From assembly GCA_005884685.1 (NCBI GenBank), contig VBAH01000092.1, positions 42,773 through 106,772 of the forward strand: a stretch of DNA of 64,000 nucleotides, in the 5' to 3' direction. The notes beneath the pieces are model-generated. The model did no database searches, had not been told where the DNA came from, and saw only the letters and a program-made list of their open reading frames with translations. Every line of letters begins with the position of its first letter. Positions within the stretch are counted from its first letter, which is position 1. Source of the DNA: Alphaproteobacteria bacterium (GTDB taxonomy: Bacteria > Pseudomonadota > Alphaproteobacteria > Rhizobiales > Xanthobacteraceae). This document shows positions 1 to 6,664 of the stretch, in pieces. Made by a program: the position numbers and the translations under genes.

Positions 1-552
1 GCCTACCTGGCCGGCCTCGTCGGCGATCCGGCCGTGCGCCATCGCGGCACGATCGGCGGATCGCTCGCCAACAACGATCCGAACGCCGACTATCCGGCGG
101 CGGCGCTTGGCCTCGGCGCGACGATCCACACCACCAAGGGCAAGTACGAGGCCGACAATTTCTTCAAGGGCCTGTTCGAAACCGCGCTTGGAGCCGATGA
201 GATCATCACCAAGGTGAGCTTCCCGCTCGCCAAGAAGGCCGGCTACGAGAAATTCCGCAACCAGGCCTCGCGCTTCGCGCTCGTCGGTGTGTTCGTGTCG
301 AAGCGCGGCTCGGAGATCCGCGTCGCCGTCACGGGCGCGGGTTCCAACGGGGTGTTCCGCGTCGCCTCGTTCGAGGAGGCGCTGAAGAAGCGCTTCGCGC
401 CGAAATCGCTCGAAGGCCTGACCATTCCGGCGACCGGCATGAACAGCGACATCCACGGCAGTGCGGAATATCGCGCCCACTTGGTCGGCGTGATGGCGCG
501 CCGCGCGGTGACGCGGGCAAACGAGTTCGCCGCGGGCGAAGGGGAAGACTGA
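1..552 (+). CDS. CoxM-like FAD-binding subunit of a molybdenum hydroxylase (5' end outside window)
   Basis: The frame is open from the first base, so the N-terminal FAD-binding half is missing; 183 residues and the stop are present. The segment TIGGSLANNDPNADYP is the second FAD-contacting motif of the CoxM/xanthine-dehydrogenase FAD subunit family, and the rest fits the CO-dehydrogenase flavoprotein C-terminal domain. This subunit passes electrons from the FeS subunit to FAD in the cytoplasm. The coxD, coxE and xdhC genes from 3.8 kb on support a Cox-type hydroxylase operon, but the true substrate (CO, an aldehyde or an aromatic) cannot be read from this fragment. Family call firm, substrate unknown. 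Confidence 0.9.
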   Translation, partial: AYLAGLVGDPAVRHRGTIGGSLANNDPNADYPAAALGLGATIHTTKGKYEADNFFKGLFETALGADEIITKVSFPLAKKAGYEKFRNQASRFALVGVFVSKRGSEIRVAVTGAGSNGVFRVASFEEALKKRFAPKSLEGLTIPATGMNSDIHGSAEYRAHLVGVMARRAVTRANEFAAGEGED

Positions 553-589
553 GCGCTCGTTACGGCCGACGAAAAGGCGGGCTGCGGTC

Positions 590-877
590 CTAGCGACGGC
601 GGCCCGCAAAAAACGTCATGGGCTCCACGAAAAAGTTGCCCTCCGGCGCCGCGCTGCGATCGCCTTTCGCCGTCGCCTCCTGCGCCTCTTTTTTTCCCAC
701 AACCATGCGCTGGTAGGCGCGCTCGATCGGGGGAGCCTGCGCGGGAAGCTGCAGCAGGCCGGCGTCGGCCATGCGGGCCGCCGTATCGCCGGCCGCCGCA
801 GCGGTGCGCTTTGCCGGCCCGGCCTTGGGCTTGGCCCGGCTTGCCTTGGCAGGTGCCTTGCGTCGTTTCGTGGCCAT
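590..877 (-). CDS. Lys/Ala-rich hypothetical protein
   Basis: This 95-residue frame opens with a basic, histone-H1-like stretch (MATKRRKAPAKASRAKPKAG), followed by a short non-repetitive tail ending in FFAGRRR. I recognise no family. An upstream GTG would add 55 residues, but that part overlaps the remnant Cys-rich peptide in another frame and looks non-coding, so the ATG at 877 is preferred. No strong ribosome site is visible. It is the last gene in the direction of the peptide cassette (3600 to 590) and could be part of that transcript or simply its neighbour. Confidence 0.5.
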   Translation of the reverse strand: MATKRRKAPAKASRAKPKAGPAKRTAAAAGDTAARMADAGLLQLPAQAPPIERAYQRMVVGKKEAQEATAKGDRSAAPEGNFFVEPMTFFAGRRR

Positions 878-897
878 GGCGTCGGTATCCGATGAGG

Positions 898-1080
898 CTA
901 GAAGCAGTCCTTGCACGACGCGTACGCGGGACCGAGGCAGGCGATGCACGCGGTGCTGCCGCTGAATACGCATGCGGCGGCGCAGGAGACCGCCACGCCC
1001 CATGGTCCGCAGCCTTTCCGGCCGGAGCGTCGGGTCAGTCACGCATCATGATGGCGGCGGCGCACGAAGGCTGCCGCCAT
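898..1080 (-). pseudogene. Third Cys-rich peptide paralogue, interrupted by an in-frame stop
   Basis: Reading from an ATG at 1080 gives 13 residues, then TGA at 1039-1041, then an open frame of 46 codons ending at 898. The last 16 residues of that frame match those of the peptide at 1111-1314 in the pattern CxxCLGxAxxxCKxCF, with identical spacing, so common descent is clear. The frame downstream of the stop holds seven cysteines. It lacks the leader motif found in the two intact peptides, and a GTG at 996 has no good ribosome site. I read it as a decayed duplicate. A functional short form, or a sequencing error at the stop, remains possible. Confidence 0.55.
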
Positions 1081-1110
1081 CAGAAGTCCGTTTCGGGCAG
1101 CTCCTTCCGG

Positions 1111-1314
1111 TCAGAAGCAGCTCTTGCATTCGTCCCACGCCGAACCGAGGCATGAGACACAGCCCGCGTTGAACGGGTTGGGAATACATTGACTCTTGCA
1201 ATCCCACACCTTTGAGCCGCACTTGAAGATGTTGCAGCTCTGCATCAAGGCGGCGTTCTGTTGCGCCCGCACGTACCCGCGAGAAACAGGTGCCGCTTGA
1301 ACCGGGGCTAGCAT
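1111..1314 (-). CDS. Cys-rich precursor peptide B of a PatG-associated RiPP-like cassette
   Basis: The gene encodes 67 residues with eight cysteines at 27, 32, 39, 43, 52, 55, 63 and 66; residues 1-26 have none. That is the layout of a leader followed by a Cys-rich core. Residues 6-12 are QAAPVSR, in register with QSAPVRR at residues 6-12 of peptide A. The residues just before the first cysteine, LMQS, resemble VVQS in peptide A. AGGGAG lies six bases before the ATG. It sits 58 bp downstream of peptide A in the same direction. It is not a typical Sec signal peptide, as there is no hydrophobic core. Function as a protease substrate is inferred from context. Confidence 0.72.
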   Translation of the reverse strand: MLAPVQAAPVSRGYVRAQQNAALMQSCNIFKCGSKVWDCKSQCIPNPFNAGCVSCLGSAWDECKSCF

Positions 1315-1372
1315 GGTGGTCTCCCTGCTGGAGTTGAACGTAGGATTTCACGGCATCGCGTGCCGTGAGCGA

Positions 1373-1510
1373 TCAGCAAATCGGCGACGAAACGATGCAA
1401 ACGCCGGCGACTTCCACGCAGCAGCCGGATTGAACCACACGGCCGCCTTGCTGGCCTTTCGACGTCCGATCGTCCCGGCGGACCGGGGCGCTCTGCTTCG
1501 GGATATTCAT
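1373..1510 (-). CDS. Cys-containing precursor peptide A of a PatG-associated RiPP-like cassette
   Basis: The gene encodes 45 residues, starting MNIPKQSAPVRR, with cysteines only in the C-terminal third (30, 31, 38 and 45, the last being the final residue). A very good AAGGAG lies seven bases before the ATG, which argues that this short frame is translated. The N-terminus resembles, from memory, the start of cyanobactin precursors, which carry a QPVIR-like motif at a similar place. It lies 56 bp after the PatG-like protease, in the same direction, with a stem-loop between. The core after VVQS is hydrophobic plus Cys (GCCVEVAGVC). The mature product and any modification are unknown. Confidence 0.72.
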   Translation of the reverse strand: MNIPKQSAPVRRDDRTSKGQQGGRVVQSGCCVEVAGVCIVSSPIC

Positions 1511-1529
1511 CAGTCTTCTCCTTGGTTAG

Positions 1530-1546
1530 GGCCTCCTCGGGAGGCC
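1530..1546 (-). promoter_or_regulatory. Stem-loop between protease gene and precursor peptide A
   Basis: GGCCTCC pairs with GGAGGCC around a 3-base loop. It lies in the 56-bp gap after the protease stop, just upstream of the ribosome site of peptide A. No T-run follows, so it is not a classical terminator. A processing or stability hairpin that lets the peptide mRNA accumulate over the protease mRNA is the likeliest role, by inference only. Confidence 0.4.
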
Positions 1547-1566
1547 GGTTGAACATCGTGGATCGC

Positions 1567-3600
1567 TTACGAGCGCGCCGACCAGCTGCGGACCGTTCCG
1601 ACGGTCACCGGGATCACCTCGCTGACATCGACCGTGTAGCGGTAGATGCGGTTGGCGCGCCGCTCGTTCTCGGGATCGAACATCGCGAGCTCGACATCCC
1701 AGCAATCGGAGTCGGGCCGGCAAATCGGGCTCTTCACCACACGGATGGTGTCGAGCTCCATGCTGCGCGCGGCGCTGTCGGCGAAGGCATGGCGTGCCTG
1801 ATACGCGTTGGTCGCCGCGTAGTTCATGGCCCGCTCCTGCGGCGCGATGCCGAGGTTGCGCAGTTCGTAGTAGACGCGGTTGAGGAAATTGAGCACGCGA
1901 TCGTCCGACTGCGGGCCCGCGTCTCCTGCGGCGCTGCGTGTCGCCTCGATCAGTTCGGCCGACTTCCATTTGTACATTCCGCGCAGGTCGGGAAACACAA
2001 CCGGGACGGTCATGCCGTTCATCAGCCGCGTTGATCCGCTGACATAACCCGGCAGCGACACCCGTTGTTCCCTGCCTTCCACCTCGTCGAGCGACGAGGC
2101 GATCGCGTCGAGGATCGCCTCATAGGTCTGCGCCGCGAAAGGCCCGGCCGGCTGCACGGCGTAGACCGGGATCTGGTCCTGCATCAGGATAAAGGTGATG
2201 CCGGCGTTGAAGTGCGGATTGGCGCGCAGAAACGCGATCAGCTCCGTCGGATTGTTGGCGTGCTGCGGGCCGCCCATCTGCTGAACGATGGCGTCGTAGC
2301 GCGCTTCGCTGCCAAAATCGAACCACAGCGCGCCGAGCACGTACACGATCTGGGGTGGCTGGCCGCCGCCGCAGGAGCACGCCTGCTGGTACAGTCCGTC
2401 GGTCGCGCCGGCCCTCGCTACCGGAGGAGACATCGGCGTGAGGGGCCGCATTTCGATCGCGGACGGCGCGATCCCCGGAGCGGGGGCGCCGTGCTGCTGA
2501 ACGGCCTTCTCGTCCTTTTCCTTTGCCTCCTCGCAGATGCAACCTGAAGGGGACACCCCCAATTGTTCGATGGTCGCATCGGTCTGTTCTGAGCGTGATT
2601 CGAGCATGAGTCTTTCCCCCCGAAGCAAGGACTGGTTGAGGTTGAGCTCTTTGGCGGCTGATGCCGCCAAAACGTTTGGGATCAGGATCGGCCGTGCGGA
2701 TGTCGTGCCAGCGCGATGCAGCGCCGCCAACGCTGCGCCGGCGTCGAGCGTGCCCGCAAGATAGCGGTCGCAGGCCCCGTCGCCGGGCAGTTCGCAACGG
2801 GCTGCGGTGTCGATCAGGATGCTTTGGATATCGATCGGGTCGATCGTGTAGCGTTCGCGGCGCGCGACCGACAGGAGCAGGGCAGCGACCGCCGAAACGA
2901 CCGCGGTTGCGTAGCTCGTTCCACTGGCCGTGCTGAACTGGCCGCCCGGTACGGCAACCGGCAGCCCGTCGCCGGGTGCCAGGAGCCCGTTGCGCTGGTA
3001 CGGTTCAGCCCAGTTGCTGGCTTCGAGCGGCAGTCCCGCGCTGCTCAGCGCCCCGACCGCGAGCGCGGTCGAGGCCGCGGCGGGCAGATGCAGGCAGGCG
3101 CAGCCGTCGTTGCCGGCGGCGGCGACCAGGAGAACGCGGCGTTCGGCGCAGTGGGCGAGTGCCTGCTCGAGATGCGCATCGGCTTCCGGGCTCGCGACTT
3201 TTTGTCCCGCACTGACATTGATGATCGATACGTCCTGCTCGAGGGCGAAGGCAATCGCACGTGCCAGATCGAGCTGCGAGGCCGGGCGCACGCGCGCCTC
3301 CGCGCGCCGTCCGAAGAAAATCGGCAGCGCAAGTCCGGAGCAGCCCGGCGCCAGGCCACGAACAGCATCGGCGGCGCCGAAGATGATGCTGCAAATCCCG
3401 GTGGCGTGTGCATCCGGCTCGCGTGCATCGGGCGGGATCATTGCCGCCAGCACATCGAGGGCCGCGGTACGCAGCGCCGGGTGCTCTAGATCGGGGACGC
3501 CGTCGACGACGCCGATTTTGATCGCGGGCGAGCCGTTTCCCGCCTCGCGCAGCGCGACTCTGATCGGATCCAGGCCATTGGCCGGTAATTGAGCCGTCAT
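1567..3600 (-). CDS. Subtilisin-like protease with PatG-type C-terminal domain
   Basis: 677 residues. Residues 25-300 form an S8 subtilase with a full catalytic set: D33 (VVDG), H65 (DAHATG), oxyanion N164 (AAGND) and S229 (GTSYATA). A linker with two Cys pairs (CIC near 354, CSC near 408) leads to residues 417-677, beginning QIVYVLGALWFDF. I recognise this as the C-terminal domain of the PatA/PatG cyanobactin maturation protease family. There is no signal peptide, so it acts in the cytoplasm. Cyanobactin PatA cuts leaders and PatG macrocyclises cores; here one protein is encoded directly before two Cys-rich peptides. The start at 3600 is chosen because a promoter lies just upstream (3610-3638), although an ATG at 3651 is in frame. 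Catalysis on the neighbouring peptides is inferred. Confidence 0.88.
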   Translation of the reverse strand: MTAQLPANGLDPIRVALREAGNGSPAIKIGVVDGVPDLEHPALRTAALDVLAAMIPPDAREPDAHATGICSIIFGAADAVRGLAPGCSGLALPIFFGRRAEARVRPASQLDLARAIAFALEQDVSIINVSAGQKVASPEADAHLEQALAHCAERRVLLVAAAGNDGCACLHLPAAASTALAVGALSSAGLPLEASNWAEPYQRNGLLAPGDGLPVAVPGGQFSTASGTSYATAVVSAVAALLLSVARRERYTIDPIDIQSILIDTAARCELPGDGACDRYLAGTLDAGAALAALHRAGTTSARPILIPNVLAASAAKELNLNQSLLRGERLMLESRSEQTDATIEQLGVSPSGCICEEAKEKDEKAVQQHGAPAPGIAPSAIEMRPLTPMSPPVARAGATDGLYQQACSCGGGQPPQIVYVLGALWFDFGSEARYDAIVQQMGGPQHANNPTELIAFLRANPHFNAGITFILMQDQIPVYAVQPAGPFAAQTYEAILDAIASSLDEVEGREQRVSLPGYVSGSTRLMNGMTVPVVFPDLRGMYKWKSAELIEATRSAAGDAGPQSDDRVLNFLNRVYYELRNLGIAPQERAMNYAATNAYQARHAFADSAARSMELDTIRVVKSPICRPDSDCWDVELAMFDPENERRANRIYRYTVDVSEVIPVTVGTVRSWSARS

Positions 3601-3609
3601 TGCAATTAA

Positions 3610-3638
3610 AGCGTATTTTCTCTTCGGAGTAGAGTCAA
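3610..3638 (-). promoter_or_regulatory. Candidate sigma-70 promoter of the PatG-like protease gene
   Basis: Read on the minus strand, TTGACT (3633-3638) is followed after 17 bases by TACGCT (3610-3615). The -10 box ends 9 bases before the ATG at 3600, so the transcript would start almost at the start codon, which fits the lack of a Shine-Dalgarno there. The -35 is good and the -10 is weak. Confidence 0.45.
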
Positions 3639-3715
3639 ATGCAGATAACATTGGATAATTGATAGCCCGTCATATGCCCGCAATGATTGCTGCAAGCGCG
3701 GCCCGCGGGAAACGC

Positions 3716-3744
3716 TTGGGACAAACGGCGAGGGCCCTTATATT
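3716..3744 (+). promoter_or_regulatory. Promoter of a short terminated transcript
   Basis: TTGGGA (3716-3721) and TATATT (3739-3744) are separated by exactly 17 bases, giving a predicted start near 3751. The only downstream elements before the next gene are two hairpins and a T-run, so this promoter appears to drive the small RNA listed next. Confidence 0.5.
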
Positions 3745-3750
3745 GATGAA

Positions 3751-3808
3751 GTCCTTCCCGGCAGGCTTGATCTGCCAGCCAGCCTCTCCGTCGAGAGGCT
3801 TGTTTTTT
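3751..3808 (+). ncRNA. Candidate small RNA or attenuated leader upstream of coxD
   Basis: A predicted transcript of about 58 nt contains a small hairpin (GGCAG/CTGCC near 3763-3779) and then a terminator: AGCCTCTC (3781-3788) paired with GAGAGGCT (3793-3800), followed by TGTTTTTT. It ends 28 bp before the coxD start. Either it is a free-standing sRNA, or the terminator controls read-through into coxD. I do not recognise a known RNA family, and there is no reading frame of note inside. Confidence 0.45.
3781..3808 (+). terminator. Intrinsic terminator ahead of coxD
   Basis: An 8-bp perfect stem with a CGTC loop, followed by a T-rich tract (TGTTTTTT). It points in the plus direction although no plus-strand protein gene precedes it, which is the main reason for proposing a small transcript here. 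Confidence 0.65.
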
Positions 3809-3836
3809 CGAGGCGCGGCCCTCGCCGCGATACCCA

Positions 3837-4757
3837 GTGACGAAGTCCCCGCTGCCGGCATCGATTGACGAGACGCTGAAGCTCCTTGGCAAGGCCGATT
3901 ACCTCGCTGACCGTTCGCTCGCGACGGTGCTGTTCCTCGCGCTGCGCATGGGCCGCCCGCTGTTCCTCGAAGGCGAGGCCGGCGTCGGCAAGACCGAGAT
4001 CGCCAAGGTGCTCTCGCAGACGCTCGGACGGCGGCTGATCCGCCTCCAATGCTACGAGGGCCTCGACGTCTCGGCCGCGGTCTACGAGTGGAATTACGCC
4101 GAGCAGATGATCGCAATTCGCTTGGCCGAGGCCGAGGGTAATGTCGACCGCGAGCGGCTCTCGCATGACGTGTTTTCCGAGCGCTTCCTGATCAAGCGTC
4201 CGCTGCTGCAGGCTCTCGAGCCGGACGTGAACGGTGCGCCGGTGCTGCTGATCGACGAGCTCGACCGCACCGACGAAGCTTTCGAGGCCTTCCTGCTCGA
4301 AGTGCTCGCCGACAATCAGGTGACGATCCCGGAGATGGGCACCGTCAAGGCGGCCGCGCCGCCGGTCACGATCATCACCTCGAACCGCACGCGCGAGATC
4401 CACGACGCGCTCAAGCGCCGCTGTCTCTATCACTGGGTCGGCTATCCGACCGCCGAGCGCGAGCTCAAGATCGTGCGCGCCAAGGTGCCCGGCATCGGCA
4501 AGAAGCTGTCGGCCGAGGTGGTGCATTTCGTGCAAGCGCTACGCGCGCAGGATCTGTTCAAGTCGCCCGGGGTCGCGGAATCGCTCGACTGGGCGGCAGC
4601 CCTGACCGAGCTCGATGTCGTGGCGCTCGATCCCGCGACCGTGTCCGATACGCTCGGCGTGCTGTTGAAATATCAGGACGACATCGCACGCATTGAAGGC
4701 ACCAAGGCGAAGGAGTTGCTCGATGCCGTGCATGCCGAGATGCGGGCGGCGGAGTAA
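3837..4757 (+). CDS. coxD: MoxR-family AAA+ ATPase, CoxD type
   Basis: 306 residues with Walker A GEAGVGKTE (46-54), Walker B VLLIDE (136-141), sensor-1 TSNRT (181-185) and an arginine-finger region ALKRRC (191-196). CoxD-type MoxR proteins work with the vWA protein CoxE to mature the copper/sulfur-modified molybdenum centre of Cox-type hydroxylases in the cytoplasm. The start is a GTG; no longer start is plausible because a terminator lies just upstream. coxE follows after a palindromic repeat. Its separation from coxM by the minus-strand peptide cassette is unusual. Confidence 0.9.
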   Translation: MTKSPLPASIDETLKLLGKADYLADRSLATVLFLALRMGRPLFLEGEAGVGKTEIAKVLSQTLGRRLIRLQCYEGLDVSAAVYEWNYAEQMIAIRLAEAEGNVDRERLSHDVFSERFLIKRPLLQALEPDVNGAPVLLIDELDRTDEAFEAFLLEVLADNQVTIPEMGTVKAAAPPVTIITSNRTREIHDALKRRCLYHWVGYPTAERELKIVRAKVPGIGKKLSAEVVHFVQALRAQDLFKSPGVAESLDWAAALTELDVVALDPATVSDTLGVLLKYQDDIARIEGTKAKELLDAVHAEMRAAE

Positions 4758-4780
4758 GGTCTCGCCGCCTGCGCGGTGGG

Positions 4781-4904
4781 CTCGCTCTCCCGCTTGCGGG
4801 AGAGGGTTGGGGAGAGGGCAAGTCGGTTGACGCAAGCGCCTGACGAGATTTCCCCCGCCCGTCCCGGCTTCGCCGGGCCGACCTCGCCCGCAAGCGGGGG
4901 AGGT
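4781..4904. repeat. Palindromic intergenic repeat, family 1, copy a
   Basis: CTCTCCCGCTTGCGGGAGAG and GAGGTTGGGGAGAGG-like arms are followed by a second palindrome ending CCCGCAAGCGGGGGAGG. Related copies lie near 13704-13744 and 57991-58040. The copy fills the coxD-coxE gap and supplies the GGGGGAGG used as ribosome site by coxE. It resembles REP-type elements of alphaproteobacteria. Confidence 0.7.
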
Positions 4905-6107
4905 ATGGGAGAGAGCGGCCGTCTCGCGCAGAACATCGTTTACTTCGCGCGCGCACTGCGCGCGGCCGGCATTCCGGTCGGGCCGGGCGCGGTGCTCGAC
5001 GCGCTGTCCGCGGTGCAGGCCGCCGGTGTCGGCACGCGCGCGGACTTCTACTGGACCCTGCACGCCGTGCTCGTGAAGCGCCACGAGCACTCGGTGCTGT
5101 TCGATCAGGCGTTCCGGATGTTTTTCCGGAAGCGCGCCTATCTCGACAAGCTGCTCGCGATGCTCTCGCCGCAGGCGCCCGCCGCCGCGCCCGAAGCGCC
5201 GCAGGCCGGCGCCAGCCGCGTGCAGGAGGCGCTGTTTTCCGGCATGAACGACAAGCGGCCGCCCGAGGAGCGCGAGATCGAGCTCGACGCGCGGCTCACG
5301 GTGTCCGACCGCGAGGTGCTGCAGAAGAAGGACTTCGCGCAAATGAGCACAGCCGAGATCGCGCGCGCCAAGGACGCGATCAAGCGGCTGGTGCTCTCGC
5401 TCAACGAGGTGAAGACGCGACGCCTTGCGCCCGCGCGCCGCGGCCATATCATCGACATGCGCCGTACGTTGCGCGCCAGCATGAAGGCGGGCGGCGCGCT
5501 GATCGACCTGAAATATCTCGGCTCCCGCACGCGCCAGCCGCCGATCGTGGCGCTGCTCGATATTTCCGGCTCGATGAGCCAGTACACGCGGCTGTTCCTG
5601 CATTTCCTTCATGCGGTCACCGACGCGCGCAAGCGCGTGCACTCGTTCCTGTTCGGCACGCGGCTGACCAACATCACGCGCGCGCTCAAGATGAAGGATC
5701 CCGACGAGGCGCTCGCGCAGTGCTCGGCCAGCGTGCTCGACTGGTCGGGCGGCACGCGCATCGCGACGTCGCTCGCCGAGTTCAACAAGCGCTGGGCGCG
5801 CCGGGTGCTGACGCAGGGCGCGATCGTGCTGCTGATCACCGACGGGCTGGAGCGCGATCCGGATGACCGGCTCGAATTCGAGATCGACCGGCTGCATCGT
5901 TCGGCGCGCCGCCTGATCTGGCTCAATCCGCTGTTGCGCTTCGAGGGCTTCGAGGCGAAGGCGCGCGGCATCCGCACGATTTTGCCGCATGTCGATGAAT
6001 TCCGGCCGATCCACAATCTGGATTCGATCGCTGAATTGTGCCGGGCGCTGTCGGCGAGCGGCGGGCGCACCGGCGATCCGAAGGAGTGGTTGAAGCAGGT
6101 GGCGTAG
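4905..6107 (+). CDS. coxE: vWA-domain protein, CoxE type
   Basis: 400 residues from the ATG at 4905. The C-terminal von Willebrand A domain carries the metal-site motif DISGS (219-223), and the protein matches the VWA_CoxE family length. CoxE partners the ATPase CoxD to finish the active site of Mo-hydroxylases. A start at 4776 would translate the palindromic repeat and is rejected: GGGGGAGG lies directly before the ATG at 4905. It forms an operon with coxD upstream and the XdhC pieces downstream. Confidence 0.9.
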   Translation: MGESGRLAQNIVYFARALRAAGIPVGPGAVLDALSAVQAAGVGTRADFYWTLHAVLVKRHEHSVLFDQAFRMFFRKRAYLDKLLAMLSPQAPAAAPEAPQAGASRVQEALFSGMNDKRPPEEREIELDARLTVSDREVLQKKDFAQMSTAEIARAKDAIKRLVLSLNEVKTRRLAPARRGHIIDMRRTLRASMKAGGALIDLKYLGSRTRQPPIVALLDISGSMSQYTRLFLHFLHAVTDARKRVHSFLFGTRLTNITRALKMKDPDEALAQCSASVLDWSGGTRIATSLAEFNKRWARRVLTQGAIVLLITDGLERDPDDRLEFEIDRLHRSARRLIWLNPLLRFEGFEAKARGIRTILPHVDEFRPIHNLDSIAELCRALSASGGRTGDPKEWLKQVA

Positions 6108-6111
6108 CGTA

Positions 6112-6227
6112 GTCGTCATGGCCGGACTTGTTCCGGCCATCCACGACTTTACATGAGCACTAGACGTGGATGCCCGGGCATTAGGGCGTTTACGCCCGTC
6201 TTCGACGGGCTATGCCCGGGCATGACG
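6112..6227. repeat. Intergenic palindromic repeats between coxE and xdhC
   Basis: Two hairpin-forming units lie back to back: one around GTCATGGCCGGACTTGTTCCGGCCAT, the other around GATGCCCGGGCATTAGGGCG paired with CTATGCCCGGGCATGAC. They resemble the scattered 'TCATGGCCGG' repeats common in Bradyrhizobium-like genomes. The second ends next to the ribosome site of the following gene. Confidence 0.55.
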
Positions 6228-6236
6228 GAGAACACC

Positions 6237-6566
6237 ATGGACACCCTTGCAACCGACACCGACATCCTCAAAGCCGCCGAGGACTGGAAGGCGGCAGGGC
6301 GCGGCGTGGCGCTGGCGACCGTGGTCGAGACCTGGGGCTCGGCGCCGCGGCCGGTCGGCTCCAATCTGGTGATCGACGATCAGGGCAATTTTCTCGGCAG
6401 CGTGTCGGGCGGCTGCGTCGAGGGCGCGGTCGTCACCGAGGCGCTCGACGTGATCGAGAGCGGCAAGCCGAAGACGCTGGAATTCGGTGTCGCCGACGAG
6501 ACGGCGTGGAAGGTCGGCCTGTCCTGCGGCGGCACCATCCGAGTGTTCGTCGAGAAGGTGGAGTGA
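6237..6566 (+). CDS. XdhC/CoxF N-terminal-domain protein
   Basis: 109 residues with the XdhC_CoxI N-terminal domain: TWGSAPRPVGSNLVI, SGGCVEGAV and the LSCGG motif. XdhC proteins hold the molybdenum cofactor, promote its sulfuration and insert it into hydroxylases. Here the N-terminal domain and the Rossmann C-terminal domain are encoded separately, with the second half at 6665. The ATG at 6237 is preceded by CGGAG at good spacing, although an ATG at 6222 is also in frame. A palindromic repeat separates the two halves. Confidence 0.85.
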   Translation: MDTLATDTDILKAAEDWKAAGRGVALATVVETWGSAPRPVGSNLVIDDQGNFLGSVSGGCVEGAVVTEALDVIESGKPKTLEFGVADETAWKVGLSCGGTIRVFVEKVE

Positions 6567-6578
6567 TGCCACACACTT

Positions 6579-6657
6579 CGCTCATTCCCGCGCAAGCGGG
6601 AATCCAGTTCTTTCCTTCCGCTTGGCTCTGGGTCCCCGCTTTCGCGGGGACGAGCGG
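6579..6657. repeat. Palindromic intergenic repeat, family 2, copy a
   Basis: It begins CGCTCATTCCCGCGCAAGCG and ends CCGCTTTCGCGGGGACGAGC, two hairpins in tandem. The same element in opposite orientation lies at 40110-40178. It is inserted between the two xdhC halves without breaking either. Confidence 0.75.
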
Positions 6658-6664
6658 ATAACCC

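Noticed and set aside
1039..1041. TGA read as selenocysteine in the third Cys-rich peptide
   Set aside because: No SECIS-like hairpin follows, and the leader part also lacks the conserved motif; decay is the simpler reading.
1313..1552. Plus-strand frame of 79 codons across the peptide genes
   Set aside because: No ribosome site and no resemblance to a protein; the minus-strand peptides have good start signals and a shared motif.
4539..6140. 533-codon open frame on the minus strand opposite coxE
   Set aside because: Mirror frame of a recognised vWA gene with low-complexity Arg/Leu/Glu-rich sequence.
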